From Armatimonadota bacterium (GTDB taxonomy: Bacteria; Armatimonadota; Armatimonadia; Armatimonadales; Armatimonadaceae), in the NCBI GenBank assembly GCA_014381035.1, contig JACMIS010000549.1, positions 1 through 5,835 of the forward strand: 5,835 bases of DNA, in the 5' to 3' direction. How positions within the stretch are numbered: position 1 is the stretch's first letter; every line of letters starts with the position of its first letter. Made by a program: the position numbers and the translations under genes. This document shows, piece by piece, positions 1-5,336 of this stretch. The notes beneath the pieces are model-generated. The model did not search any database and had not been told where the DNA came from. It was given only the letters and a program-made list of their open reading frames with translations.

Positions 1-1004
1 ATCGTCGTCGCATCGGCGACGCGCTTTTTGAAATCGTCTAAAGCGACCTGAGTCCAGGACAACTCTTTCCGCGTTTCGTCCCGTTCCCCTTTTAATCGCT
101 CCGAAAGCGATTCTAATTCTTCCAAACGTTTCACCAGTCGTGTCACTTCCGCCGATGACGACGCCACGGCCGCGACTCCCGCCGCGATGCTTCCCCGCAC
201 CGGCGGGTTGATGGTGGGCACGGTGTCCGGGGGGGGCGGGAACGGAGTCGAAGTTGTTGCGGGCGGGACGATGGTGGGGACCATCGTCGGTGCTGCGATG
301 CGCGGTCCGGCAAGCGGCGACCCGGAAGCGGTCGGCGCGGCGGCGGCGGATGGGGGAATAGCGAAAAGGCGCCGTCTGGGTATGAGACCGACCACTCCAC
401 CGAGGGCGAAAATAACGGTTCCGCCCAACAGTCCCCAACCCGTGTAGTTGAATAGATCCCTGTCACTCACTAACTTCGGATGAAGAGGGAAAGCCGCCTT
501 CTCTACTTTTGCCGCAACATTTTGCAGGGCAGCGACGGTTTGTGCCGGTGACTTGATCAGCTTATTCTGTAGCAATTCTGACATCGCTAACGGCACCGGA
601 TTGTTTGCCATGTCTATCGCTCCGGTGTTCCGGGCGGCGGTTTTGAACGCGCCAAGCAGGGTGGTCTTGCGTGAAGCAAAGACTTTTTTTCGTTGCGCCC
701 CGGACGTTTGAATCGCGGCACGGACTGCAGCTTTTATCGGGGTACTCCTCGCCCATTCGCGGATTACTGTGGCTTCGGTGCGTGCCTTGCCCACACCCAT
801 GTACCAATAAGTACTCGCAAGAGCAAAAACAACAGCACCAATAATCCAGCCGGTTGGATTACTGGTGGTCGAACGCGTCGGCATCGCGAAGCCACTGCCG
901 GATGGCATTGCGTGGCTCTTTGCAGTTCCGCTTCGCCCACTGTTAGGCATCATCATAACGTTGCTCGCGGCGGAAGTATTCTCTGTTGTTGCACCTGTTC
1001 CCAT
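1..1004 (-). CDS. Unrecognised two-TM protein with Pro-rich linker and coiled coil (C-terminus off the window)
   Basis: The frame is open on the minus strand from the ATG at 1002-1004 to the left edge, giving 334 codons with no stop, so the protein is partial. I do not recognise the family. Residues 1-50 are rich in Ser/Thr/Gly/Met and look disordered. A membrane segment lies at about 53-71 (WIIGAVVFALASTYWYMGV). Residues 72-185 are a basic, mostly helical-looking stretch rich in Ala and Lys. A second membrane segment lies at about 189-208 (WGLLGGTVIFALGGVVGLI), followed by a short Arg cluster, a Pro/Ala/Thr-rich linker (about 215-270) and a charged heptad-like region (about 285-331, with EVTRLVKRLEELESLSERL) that should form a coiled coil. 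Two membrane passes would put both tails on the same side, with 72-185 opposite. No good Shine-Dalgarno site precedes the ATG, so an internal start at one of the three Met codons 17-19 is possible. The gene lies 171 bases after the M56 gene on the same strand; joint transcription is possible but not shown. The open frame is firm; the function is unknown. Confidence 0.8.
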   Translation of the reverse strand, partial: MGTGATTENTSAASNVMMMPNSGRSGTAKSHAMPSGSGFAMPTRSTTSNPTGWIIGAVVFALASTYWYMGVGKARTEATVIREWARSTPIKAAVRAAIQTSGAQRKKVFASRKTTLLGAFKTAARNTGAIDMANNPVPLAMSELLQNKLIKSPAQTVAALQNVAAKVEKAAFPLHPKLVSDRDLFNYTGWGLLGGTVIFALGGVVGLIPRRRLFAIPPSAAAAPTASGSPLAGPRIAAPTMVPTIVPPATTSTPFPPPPDTVPTINPPVRGSIAAGVAAVASSSAEVTRLVKRLEELESLSERLKGERDETRKELSWTQVALDDFKKRVADATT

Positions 1005-1175
1005 AGATTGTAAGTATTCTTATCCCGTTTATTCCGTAACCGAACAGTGTGGGTTATCGCAAAGACCGTGCCGATTCGCCAAACAGGTAAGATTTCTGCT
1101 GAAAAAAGGAAATATCTTTTTCAATATGCCATAGGTGCCGCGGTTTTTACCATACTTCCGCAACGAAACTTTCGC
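1005..1175. other. Intergenic gap without a gene
   Basis: This 171-base, relatively AT-rich stretch separates the M56 stop from the next minus-strand start. I see no coding frame with family features and no RNA gene. It holds one weak AT-rich hairpin (1101-1122) and an 8-base motif, GATTGTAA, just before the ATG at 1004. The same motif occurs at the repressor promoter. No convincing -35/-10 pair for the gene starting at 1004 could be picked out. Confidence 0.6.
1101..1122. terminator. Weak AT-rich hairpin, possible terminator of the repressor-peptidase operon
   Basis: GAAAAAAG at 1101-1108 can pair with CTTTTTC at 1116-1122 (one bulged A) across a 7-base loop. It sits 54 bases past the M56 stop on the minus strand. 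The stem has almost no GC and is not followed by a clean T-run beyond the stem itself, so it would be a poor intrinsic terminator. No better candidate is visible in this gap. Confidence 0.2.
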
Positions 1176-2864
1176 TCACCGCGAGGAAGGACGTGAAATA
1201 TCTGCATCCCGAGCGGCATTTTCCAGGGACGCCGGGGCGGGCGATGGGGAGGGAAGCGGGATCGGCCGGGTAACGGATGGTCGCGCATTATCCAGGGCTG
1301 GTGCAGTGATTCCGGTGCGCGGGGCTACTTTGTTGTCGGAGCCAGACCCGGAGGCGCGGGCTGCCACGGTGTCTACGGAGCGGGATAACGGGGCTGTTCC
1401 GCTACTGGAGTCGGTGTCCTCAATCACGATTGAAAGCAGTGGTGACCCGCTCAAATCCGGAGACGCTTCCGGTGTTACGGAGACTGGTGACGGGGAGATC
1501 GACGCTGCAACAGGCTCGACCGTGGGAGGAGGCGTGATTAGAAGTGGCTCGGAAGGGACGAGGGGAGTCGGCTTCGGTTCCCCGGAAGCGATTGATTTTG
1601 GGGCGGGAACGACAAACACGCGAGAAGGTGCCGGTGTGGACACCGCTGCGGGTACTCGTTTCGCGACTGCCACAGTATATCTGTCGGCAATCACCTTAAC
1701 GCGAGGAAGTGCTACTGTAATCGCTACTTTTCGCGAGATCGGTCGGAGTGCGACAGAAGACGTTTTCGCGACATGCGCAGCCACCGGCACCGATTTCGTT
1801 GGAAGCGTACGACGTGCCGTGACAGATCGTAGACGTGGTCCTGGAGAGGTTGTCACCCAGCGGGGCTCGAGGGGAATCAGTAAAGCGACAAGAATCGGTA
1901 GCCCGATAAGCAACGGTGTGCGTGAAAAACCGCCGTGGCTCTCCGTTTGATAACGATTCAAATGGGTCAGGCGGCGGCGAAGCGCGGCGAACGGCGAGGC
2001 AGCTATCGGAGCGGAACCGGCACTGCCGAGGGTCGACCCGCTACCGAGTCGAAGCAGAAGCGCACCATACCGTGCCGCGGTATCGCGGTCGCCATCCGCG
2101 CACGCTCGCAATGCCAGAAGGTCACAGGCTTCCTCGCGGGCAGCTTCCCATTCGCGCTTTACCCAGACCGCGCAAGGGTGGAAAAAGAATAGAACCTGCA
2201 TCGCCGCGAACAACAAACCCGCCCACAGATCGCCACGCCGTACGTGGCCCAACTCGTGTGCGATCACGAACCGCAGATCATTCTCGCTGAGTGCCGTGGG
2301 CGACGGCGGCAACAATGGCGCGGGCAGGACCACCACGCATCCTCTTCCCGATAGCGTCACTTGCGGACCGTCCGTTCCTTTAGGAGCCACCCGTACCGAG
2401 GGCATTCGGCGTGCGGGAACACCGATCCGTGCAGACATCACAGACAGCATCTGCGTTACCGCCGGAACGGTATTTGGTTCGGCGCGCGCTAACGTTCGGG
2501 AAGTGGTGCGAGCGCGGATAACAACTGTTAGAACACAAAGAATAACGCCGATTATCCACCCCGCCAGTATCCACGAAGAAAATGCAAGAACAGGACTTTC
2601 CGCAACCGTTACTTTCGCTTGCGAAACAGGAAGCATATTAGTGGGGACCGAAACGCTCAGCGGTACACCGCGACCGAAACAGAGAAGATACAGGAATCCG
2701 ACCAGAAACTTAACCCCGGCAAGAAACCAGAGAAATGCGCGGTAGGGGGCGGGGATACGGCGAATCAGACAGATCAGCCCAACAGCCACGGCGAAAAGCG
2801 TACCCTGCCATGACGCTTGCCATAACAGGGAGAGCACGCGCCAGGACGCGTCCGCCGGGCTCAC
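1176..2864 (-). CDS. M56 (BlaR1/MecR1-type) membrane zinc metallopeptidase with Pro/Ser-rich tail and no PBP sensor
   Basis: This is a 562-residue integral membrane protease of the BlaR1/MecR1 type. In known members, ligand binding outside triggers the cytoplasmic zinc protease, leading to loss of the partner BlaI repressor. Likely membrane segments lie at about 12-34, 41-62, 93-116, 213-230 and 316-332. The zinc motif HELGH is at 203-207 (context VIAHELGHVRRGDLW), and the third ligand is expected in REEACD (243-248), matching the family's ExxCD-like signature. After the last membrane segment come about 230 residues rich in Pro, Ser, Ala, Val and Thr, with no recognisable penicillin-binding domain and none of the expected SxxK or KTG motifs in a folded context. 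The start is GTG at 2862-2864, overlapping the repressor's TGA at 2861-2863; there is no strong ribosome site, so translational coupling is likely. The stop is TGA at 1176-1178. The peptidase call is firm; the signal it senses is unknown. Confidence 0.9.
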   Translation of the reverse strand: MSPADASWRVLSLLWQASWQGTLFAVAVGLICLIRRIPAPYRAFLWFLAGVKFLVGFLYLLCFGRGVPLSVSVPTNMLPVSQAKVTVAESPVLAFSSWILAGWIIGVILCVLTVVIRARTTSRTLARAEPNTVPAVTQMLSVMSARIGVPARRMPSVRVAPKGTDGPQVTLSGRGCVVVLPAPLLPPSPTALSENDLRFVIAHELGHVRRGDLWAGLLFAAMQVLFFFHPCAVWVKREWEAAREEACDLLALRACADGDRDTAARYGALLLRLGSGSTLGSAGSAPIAASPFAALRRRLTHLNRYQTESHGGFSRTPLLIGLPILVALLIPLEPRWVTTSPGPRLRSVTARRTLPTKSVPVAAHVAKTSSVALRPISRKVAITVALPRVKVIADRYTVAVAKRVPAAVSTPAPSRVFVVPAPKSIASGEPKPTPLVPSEPLLITPPPTVEPVAASISPSPVSVTPEASPDLSGSPLLSIVIEDTDSSSGTAPLSRSVDTVAARASGSGSDNKVAPRTGITAPALDNARPSVTRPIPLPSPSPAPASLENAARDADISRPSSR

Positions 2865-3307
2865 GGAGCAGGGGGCTCGCTTTCGTCCGCATGAGGTTGG
2901 AGTTTTTGCACGAGCCGCTCCAGTTCTCGTTGCTCGGTAGGCGAAAGGCGACCGGCACCGGTGCGAGCAAAGTACGCCAGAAAGGGATCGAGGGAACCGG
3001 CAAGGGTGCGCTCGACGAATCGTTGTACGAGGGACCCCATCAGTTCCTGTTCCGGTAATGGGGAGCGATAGCCCCAGATGCCGTCGGTGCGGCGCACTCG
3101 TTCGAGATACCCTTTGCGGTGCAACCTGTCCAGCACAGTTTTAACGGTAGAGCGCGACAGGTTCGCCGGATCACCCCAACCTGATTCTGCCTCTCCGACA
3201 CTCAGGGGTGTGGGTTGCGCCGCGACATAACGAAGCAGATCGGTTTCCTGCTCCCCCAGAGTTGGGCGTTTGGTACCGGGTTCGGGTAAAGAAAAGGGAG
3301 ACGACAT
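2861..3307 (-). CDS. BlaI/MecI-family winged-helix transcriptional repressor
   Basis: This is a 148-residue repressor counted from ATG 3305-3307. Residues about 16-82 form the winged helix, beginning TLGEQETDLLRYVAAQ as in BlaI/MecI proteins. The recognition helix region is LSRSTVKTVLDRLHRKGYLE (50-69), followed by a wing (RVRRTDGIWGYRSP). Residues about 84-140 (QELMGSLVQRFVERTL, later LSPTEQRELERLVQKL) are the helical dimerisation and cleavage region typical of the family, and length is close to the usual 120-130. The open frame extends upstream to TTG 3347-3349, but that TTG is the -35 box of the operon promoter, so the ATG at 3307 is the start. The protein should dimerise, bind its own promoter, and be inactivated through the downstream M56 protease. 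The next gene overlaps by four bases. I see no obvious copy of the S. aureus Asn-Phe cleavage site. Family is confident; target genes are unknown. Confidence 0.92.
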   Translation of the reverse strand: MSSPFSLPEPGTKRPTLGEQETDLLRYVAAQPTPLSVGEAESGWGDPANLSRSTVKTVLDRLHRKGYLERVRRTDGIWGYRSPLPEQELMGSLVQRFVERTLAGSLDPFLAYFARTGAGRLSPTEQRELERLVQKLQPHADESEPPAP

Positions 3308-3320
3308 GGTTTCTGATCCG

Positions 3321-3349
3321 ATTGTAACCTGCCGGGGACGGGATGACAA
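3321..3349 (-). promoter_or_regulatory. Sigma-70-type promoter of the repressor-peptidase operon
   Basis: On the minus strand, TTGTCA (3344-3349) and TACAAT (3321-3326) are separated by exactly 17 bases, each matching the consensus at five of six positions. The -10 box ends 13 bases before the ATG at 3307, so transcription should begin about 5-8 bases before the start codon. The mRNA would therefore be almost leaderless, and no Shine-Dalgarno site fits in it. Confidence 0.75.
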
Positions 3350-3357
3350 GCACCCCG
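3339..3357. promoter_or_regulatory. Imperfect dyad over the -35 box, candidate repressor operator
   Basis: CGGGATG (3339-3345) and CACCCCG (3351-3357) form 7-base arms with one mismatch around ACAAG. The dyad covers the -35 box of the operon promoter, where a self-regulating BlaI-type repressor would be expected to bind. It does not resemble the TACA/TGTA-type dyads of characterised BlaI/MecI operators, so it may be something else. It lies just after the upstream gene's stop but lacks the T-run of a terminator. Confidence 0.3.
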
Positions 3358-3362
3358 CGTAT

Positions 3363-3974
3363 CTACATCCCGCGTGTCACCGAAATATCATCTATCCATC
3401 CCTTGCCTTTACCGTCGGCATAGATGATTACGCCCAGTGAGACCGCACTCTGCGGGACGGAGATAGACTTTCCTACCCGCGTCCAACTCTCGCCGGGTTT
3501 TGCAAAGTCAACATGCTCGAAACCGACCGGTGACATTTTGGCATCATAAAATTGGACCGCAAGGCTAAACGTCCCACTGCCTTTTGCTTTCACAAACCCA
3601 CTGACGGTGAACCTTTCGCCAGGTTTCGCCTTGATCATTTGCGCTACCTGCCCTTGACCGTCGGTGTCATGGGTATCGATGACTATCGACGGAGGTGCCG
3701 TGTTGCCCTCGGTGTCATCCTGATGCGCTTCGACTTTGCCACGCCCAGACCAGGGGAATCCCCATGCCTCTGGGAGACCATTGTTGCCTTTCGCCGACAT
3801 ATCGGCATTCACCGCTAAATTCTCAGGAACTTGGGACGGAGTGGCACGCATGGCGACGACTGCCATTGGAGCAGACTTTCGCGGCACCGTTTGTTTGGTG
3901 AACGCGAACGCGGCAAGTACCCCTATGGCGAATAAGATAACGATCAATCCTGCTGGCTTAATTACAATCCGCAT
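3363..3974 (-). CDS. Membrane-anchored or secreted protein with carbohydrate-binding-like jelly-roll domain
   Basis: This is a 203-residue protein. Residues about 8-25 (AGLIVILFAIGVLAAFAF) form an uncleaved anchor or signal peptide after a short basic N-terminus (MRIVIK). A short linker follows, then a single domain from about 51 to 203 with the look of a CBM4/9- or CBM22-like galactose-binding beta-sandwich. It opens ENLAVNADMS and LPEAWGF, has central strands RFTVSGFVKAKGSGTFSLAV and QFYDA, then GESWTRVGKSISVPQ, and ends KGWIDDISVTRG. The closing W-I-D-D-I/V-S-V strand is typical of such modules. No catalytic domain is present, so the role is probably binding a glycan or envelope component, or anchoring. 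The start ATG 3972-3974 has a GAAGGA site 11 bases upstream, and the stop is TAG 3363-3365. It has its own promoter with a LacI-type operator and lies 55 bases before the repressor ATG. The fold is inferred by eye; the ligand is unknown. Confidence 0.75.
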   Translation of the reverse strand: MRIVIKPAGLIVILFAIGVLAAFAFTKQTVPRKSAPMAVVAMRATPSQVPENLAVNADMSAKGNNGLPEAWGFPWSGRGKVEAHQDDTEGNTAPPSIVIDTHDTDGQGQVAQMIKAKPGERFTVSGFVKAKGSGTFSLAVQFYDAKMSPVGFEHVDFAKPGESWTRVGKSISVPQSAVSLGVIIYADGKGKGWIDDISVTRGM

Positions 3975-3985
3975 GGTGGGTCAAA

Positions 3986-3991
3986 TCCTTC
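3986..3991 (-). promoter_or_regulatory. Ribosome binding site of the jelly-roll gene
   Basis: GAAGGA on the minus strand lies 11 bases before the ATG at 3974. A second purine run (AAGGAAG) lies just upstream of it. Together they support this start codon. Confidence 0.6.
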
Positions 3992-4026
3992 TTCCTTGAA
4001 GCAGATAATTTATACCGAATACGTTT

Positions 4027-4044
4027 TCAGAAAACGTTTTCTGA
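4027..4044. promoter_or_regulatory. Perfect 18-bp palindrome, probable LacI-family operator
   Basis: TCAGAAAACGTTTTCTGA is a perfect palindrome centred on CG, the layout typical of LacI/GalR/CcpA-family sites (a GAAAACGTTTTC core). A further half site, ACGTTTTC, precedes it at 4021-4028 and repeats at 4034-4041. It sits at about +3 to +20 of the predicted transcript of the gene at 3363-3974, where a bound repressor would block transcription. The regulator is not encoded in this window. As a hairpin it would have no loop, so a DNA-binding site is more likely than an RNA structure. Confidence 0.65.
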
Positions 4045-4053
4045 TTTAAGCGA

Positions 4054-4082
4054 ATTATACAACACCTTTAACGAGCTGACCA
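4054..4082 (-). promoter_or_regulatory. Promoter of the jelly-roll gene
   Basis: On the minus strand, TGGTCA (4077-4082) and a perfect TATAAT (4054-4059) are separated by 17 bases. Transcription should start near 4047, giving a leader of about 73 bases that begins with the palindromic operator and ends with the GAAGGA ribosome site. A second -10-like TATAAA lies closer to the gene but has no fitting -35 box. Confidence 0.6.
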
Positions 4083-4100
4083 CCAGTTCGGGCGTTTTGT

Positions 4101-5051
4101 CTACCCTTCGCCATCGGCGGTGTCGAAGTCCGTGATGTTTACTACGGTGCCGCCCGGCAGGGTGATCTTGCCCGCACCCGCTGCGTTCCACTCGGCACGC
4201 AACTCATTCGATCCAGCACCCAGCGTCAGTGAACCGGCTCCGTCCGCGTTACTGTTCAGTTCACCGGGAACTCCGTTCCACAGGATGTCTGCGGACATCG
4301 AGCCATCCTCATCGGCAGCCATGTTTTGGAACGCAATGGTCCCGTCGGCGTCCGTGACGCTGAAGTTACCGCTGATACTGATATCCTCTGGGCTACTGCC
4401 GGGACGGAAAATCAGATCGAACGCAACTTTATCTCCGCTGTTGGGGTCGGTCAAGTCGCCTTTCATCGTGCCCGACGTGCCTTCCTCGTTGTGGGAAACC
4501 ACCATCAGTGTCCCTTGGGACGCTTGCTGCCCCTTCGGCAGATTGAAGATCATTTGGACGCTGCGGTCGTCCACATCTGTGATTTCCAGAAAGCCAGCAA
4601 GCTTTGTACCGGCGGCATCTTCGAAATAGTTCAAGCGAAGACCGCTTTCCGTGTCCGCGATCACTATATACAGACCGCTGGTTTCGTCGAAAATCGGACC
4701 CGCCTGACGTGTCCTTTCCTTTTTCGCCATCTGCACATACACGATGATGCGGCGAGAAAGAGTCATCCCCGCGTTTCGCTCGGACACACTCCGCCCAAAC
4801 ACGTCCGACGGTGAGCCGAATAGATTGGCGGCTTTTCGTGCACCCTTTACGCTGTCAATGACTGCGGCACGCGCAGAGACTGTCGGGGACGGCGACGGCG
4901 AAATGACCGGTGACGGCGTCGGGGAGGGAGACCCCGACGGTGAAGGGGAATCACTGCCGCCCCCGCATCCTGTCAACAGCAGAACGCTCGCGAGCACCGG
5001 GGTGGTGAGAAAAAAAACACGCCGGGAGAACACAGGTACAAAACGTTTCAT
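4101..5051 (-). CDS. Lipoprotein of unknown function with Ser/Pro-rich linker
   Basis: This is a 316-residue protein. It opens with a basic n-region (MKRFVPVFSRR), a hydrophobic core at about 12-26 and a lipobox LLTGC with Cys29, followed by three Gly residues. It should be exported, processed by signal peptidase II and lipid-anchored. Residues about 34-57 are a Ser/Pro/Thr linker with repeated SPSP units, a flexible stalk. Residues about 60-316 form a soluble, beta-rich domain with many Gly/Asp turns (for example EGTSGTMKGDLTD, DISISGNFSVTDADG, DGAGSLTLGAGSNELRAEW), suggesting a stack of similar hairpins. I see no catalytic motif and do not recognise the family. The start ATG 5049-5051 has AAAGGA seven bases upstream (5059-5064), and the stop is TAG at 4101-4103. 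It is transcribed away from mqnE. The gene and lipoprotein calls are firm; function is open. Confidence 0.85.
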   Translation of the reverse strand: MKRFVPVFSRRVFFLTTPVLASVLLLTGCGGGSDSPSPSGSPSPTPSPVISPSPSPTVSARAAVIDSVKGARKAANLFGSPSDVFGRSVSERNAGMTLSRRIIVYVQMAKKERTRQAGPIFDETSGLYIVIADTESGLRLNYFEDAAGTKLAGFLEITDVDDRSVQMIFNLPKGQQASQGTLMVVSHNEEGTSGTMKGDLTDPNSGDKVAFDLIFRPGSSPEDISISGNFSVTDADGTIAFQNMAADEDGSMSADILWNGVPGELNSNADGAGSLTLGAGSNELRAEWNAAGAGKITLPGGTVVNITDFDTADGEG

Positions 5052-5058
5052 GAATAGT

Positions 5059-5064
5059 TCCTTT
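5059..5064 (-). promoter_or_regulatory. Ribosome binding site of the lipoprotein gene
   Basis: AAAGGA on the minus strand, seven bases before the ATG at 5051, is a good Shine-Dalgarno match and fixes this start. Confidence 0.65.
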
Positions 5065-5144
5065 GTTGGTGGCGCGAAAAAGATTTTGTATCGGAGAGCA
5101 CCATATCAACAGGACTATTTATATCTTTGTGCCGTGCAGGTATT

Positions 5145-5155
5145 CTGTGACACAG
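5145..5155. promoter_or_regulatory. Short odd palindrome
   Basis: CTGTGACACAG is a perfect 5-base inverted repeat around a single A. It may be a small regulator's site or chance; its closeness to two stronger dyads is the main reason to list it. Confidence 0.25.
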
Positions 5156-5168
5156 GCAACAGATTTTT

Positions 5169-5184
5169 CGTGATACAAATCACA
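5169..5184. promoter_or_regulatory. CRP/FNR-superfamily-like site
   Basis: CGTGATACAAATCACA matches the CRP layout TGTGA-N6-TCACA at nine of ten defined bases, and its inner arms GTGAT/ATCAC are perfect around ACAA. It lies 56 bases upstream of the mqnE -35 box and about 120 bases upstream of the lipoprotein start. No CRP-type regulator is encoded here, so the assignment rests on sequence shape alone. Confidence 0.4.
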
Positions 5185-5187
5185 ATA

Positions 5188-5210
5188 TTTGTTATATTCG
5201 CTATAACAAA
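5188..5210. promoter_or_regulatory. Perfect 9-base inverted repeat, candidate operator
   Basis: TTTGTTATA (5188-5196) and TATAACAAA (5202-5210) are perfect inverted arms around TTCGC. The stem has only one GC pair per arm and no T-run follows, so it does not look like a terminator. A dimeric repressor's operator is the better reading. It begins three bases after the CRP-like site and ends 30 bases before the mqnE -35 box. Confidence 0.5.
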
Positions 5211-5240
5211 GCAACCGTTTCGCATTGGAGCGTTTTCATC

Positions 5241-5269
5241 TTGACATCGGGGAAGACCGGCGATACATT
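5241..5269 (+). promoter_or_regulatory. Sigma-70-type promoter of mqnE
   Basis: A perfect TTGACA (5241-5246) is followed after 17 bases by TACATT (5264-5269, four of six matches). Transcription should start near 5276, leaving a leader of about 60 bases before the ATG at 5337. Confidence 0.65.
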
Positions 5270-5336
5270 GTGAAGGAAAGCACAAAGTGAACGGGTTCAA
5301 CTAAAATCAGAAGCACCCGTGCCGAAGAAAAAGACG

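Larger units (their letters stand above)
5052..5336. other. Divergent intergenic regulatory region
   Basis: These 285 AT-rich bases separate the lipoprotein gene (minus) from mqnE (plus). They hold a cluster of three dyads between 5145 and 5210 and a good plus-strand promoter at 5241-5269. I could not find a convincing -35/-10 pair for the lipoprotein gene. The best minus-strand candidate (TTGTTA, 16 bases, TATTGT) lies within the dyads and matches only four of six bases in each box. Confidence 0.6.

Noticed and set aside
187..447. Plus-strand Gly/Ala-rich frame and other short frames in the first kilobase
   Set aside because: They are shadows of the continuous minus-strand frame from 1004 to the left edge, which has membrane segments and a coiled coil.
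1162..1172. Palindrome CGAAACTTTCG after the M56 stop region
   Set aside because: A single-base centre cannot form a hairpin, it is short, and part of it lies beside the gap without any linked promoter.
1135..1950. Plus-strand 271-codon open frame opposite the M56 gene
   Set aside because: It lies opposite the C-terminal tail of a well-supported peptidase, has no domain or ribosome site, and its composition (Gly/Ala/Arg/Thr) is what the complement of Pro/Ser/Val-rich coding sequence gives.
4072..4090. Hairpin (GAGCTG/CAGTTC around ACCAC) after the lipoprotein stop
   Set aside because: On the minus strand the stem contains a mismatch and no T-run follows; it also overlaps the -35 box of the next promoter, so it does not qualify as a terminator.
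4120..4629. Plus-strand 169-codon open frame opposite the lipoprotein gene
   Set aside because: It is the complement of a coding region with lipobox, ribosome site and stalk; no supporting feature is seen on the plus strand.
5036..5049. Second LacI-like sequence (TGAAACGTTTTG on the minus strand) at the lipoprotein start
   Set aside because: It is formed by the codons Met-Lys-Arg-Phe at the start of the protein, a very common signal-peptide beginning, so chance is the simpler explanation.
5287..5304. Five-codon leader frame (GTG start, MNGFN) with AAGGAA upstream, just ahead of mqnE
   Set aside because: Too short to support; no attenuator hairpin or runs of regulatory codons follow. It could be real but nothing beyond the ribosome-like site argues for it.
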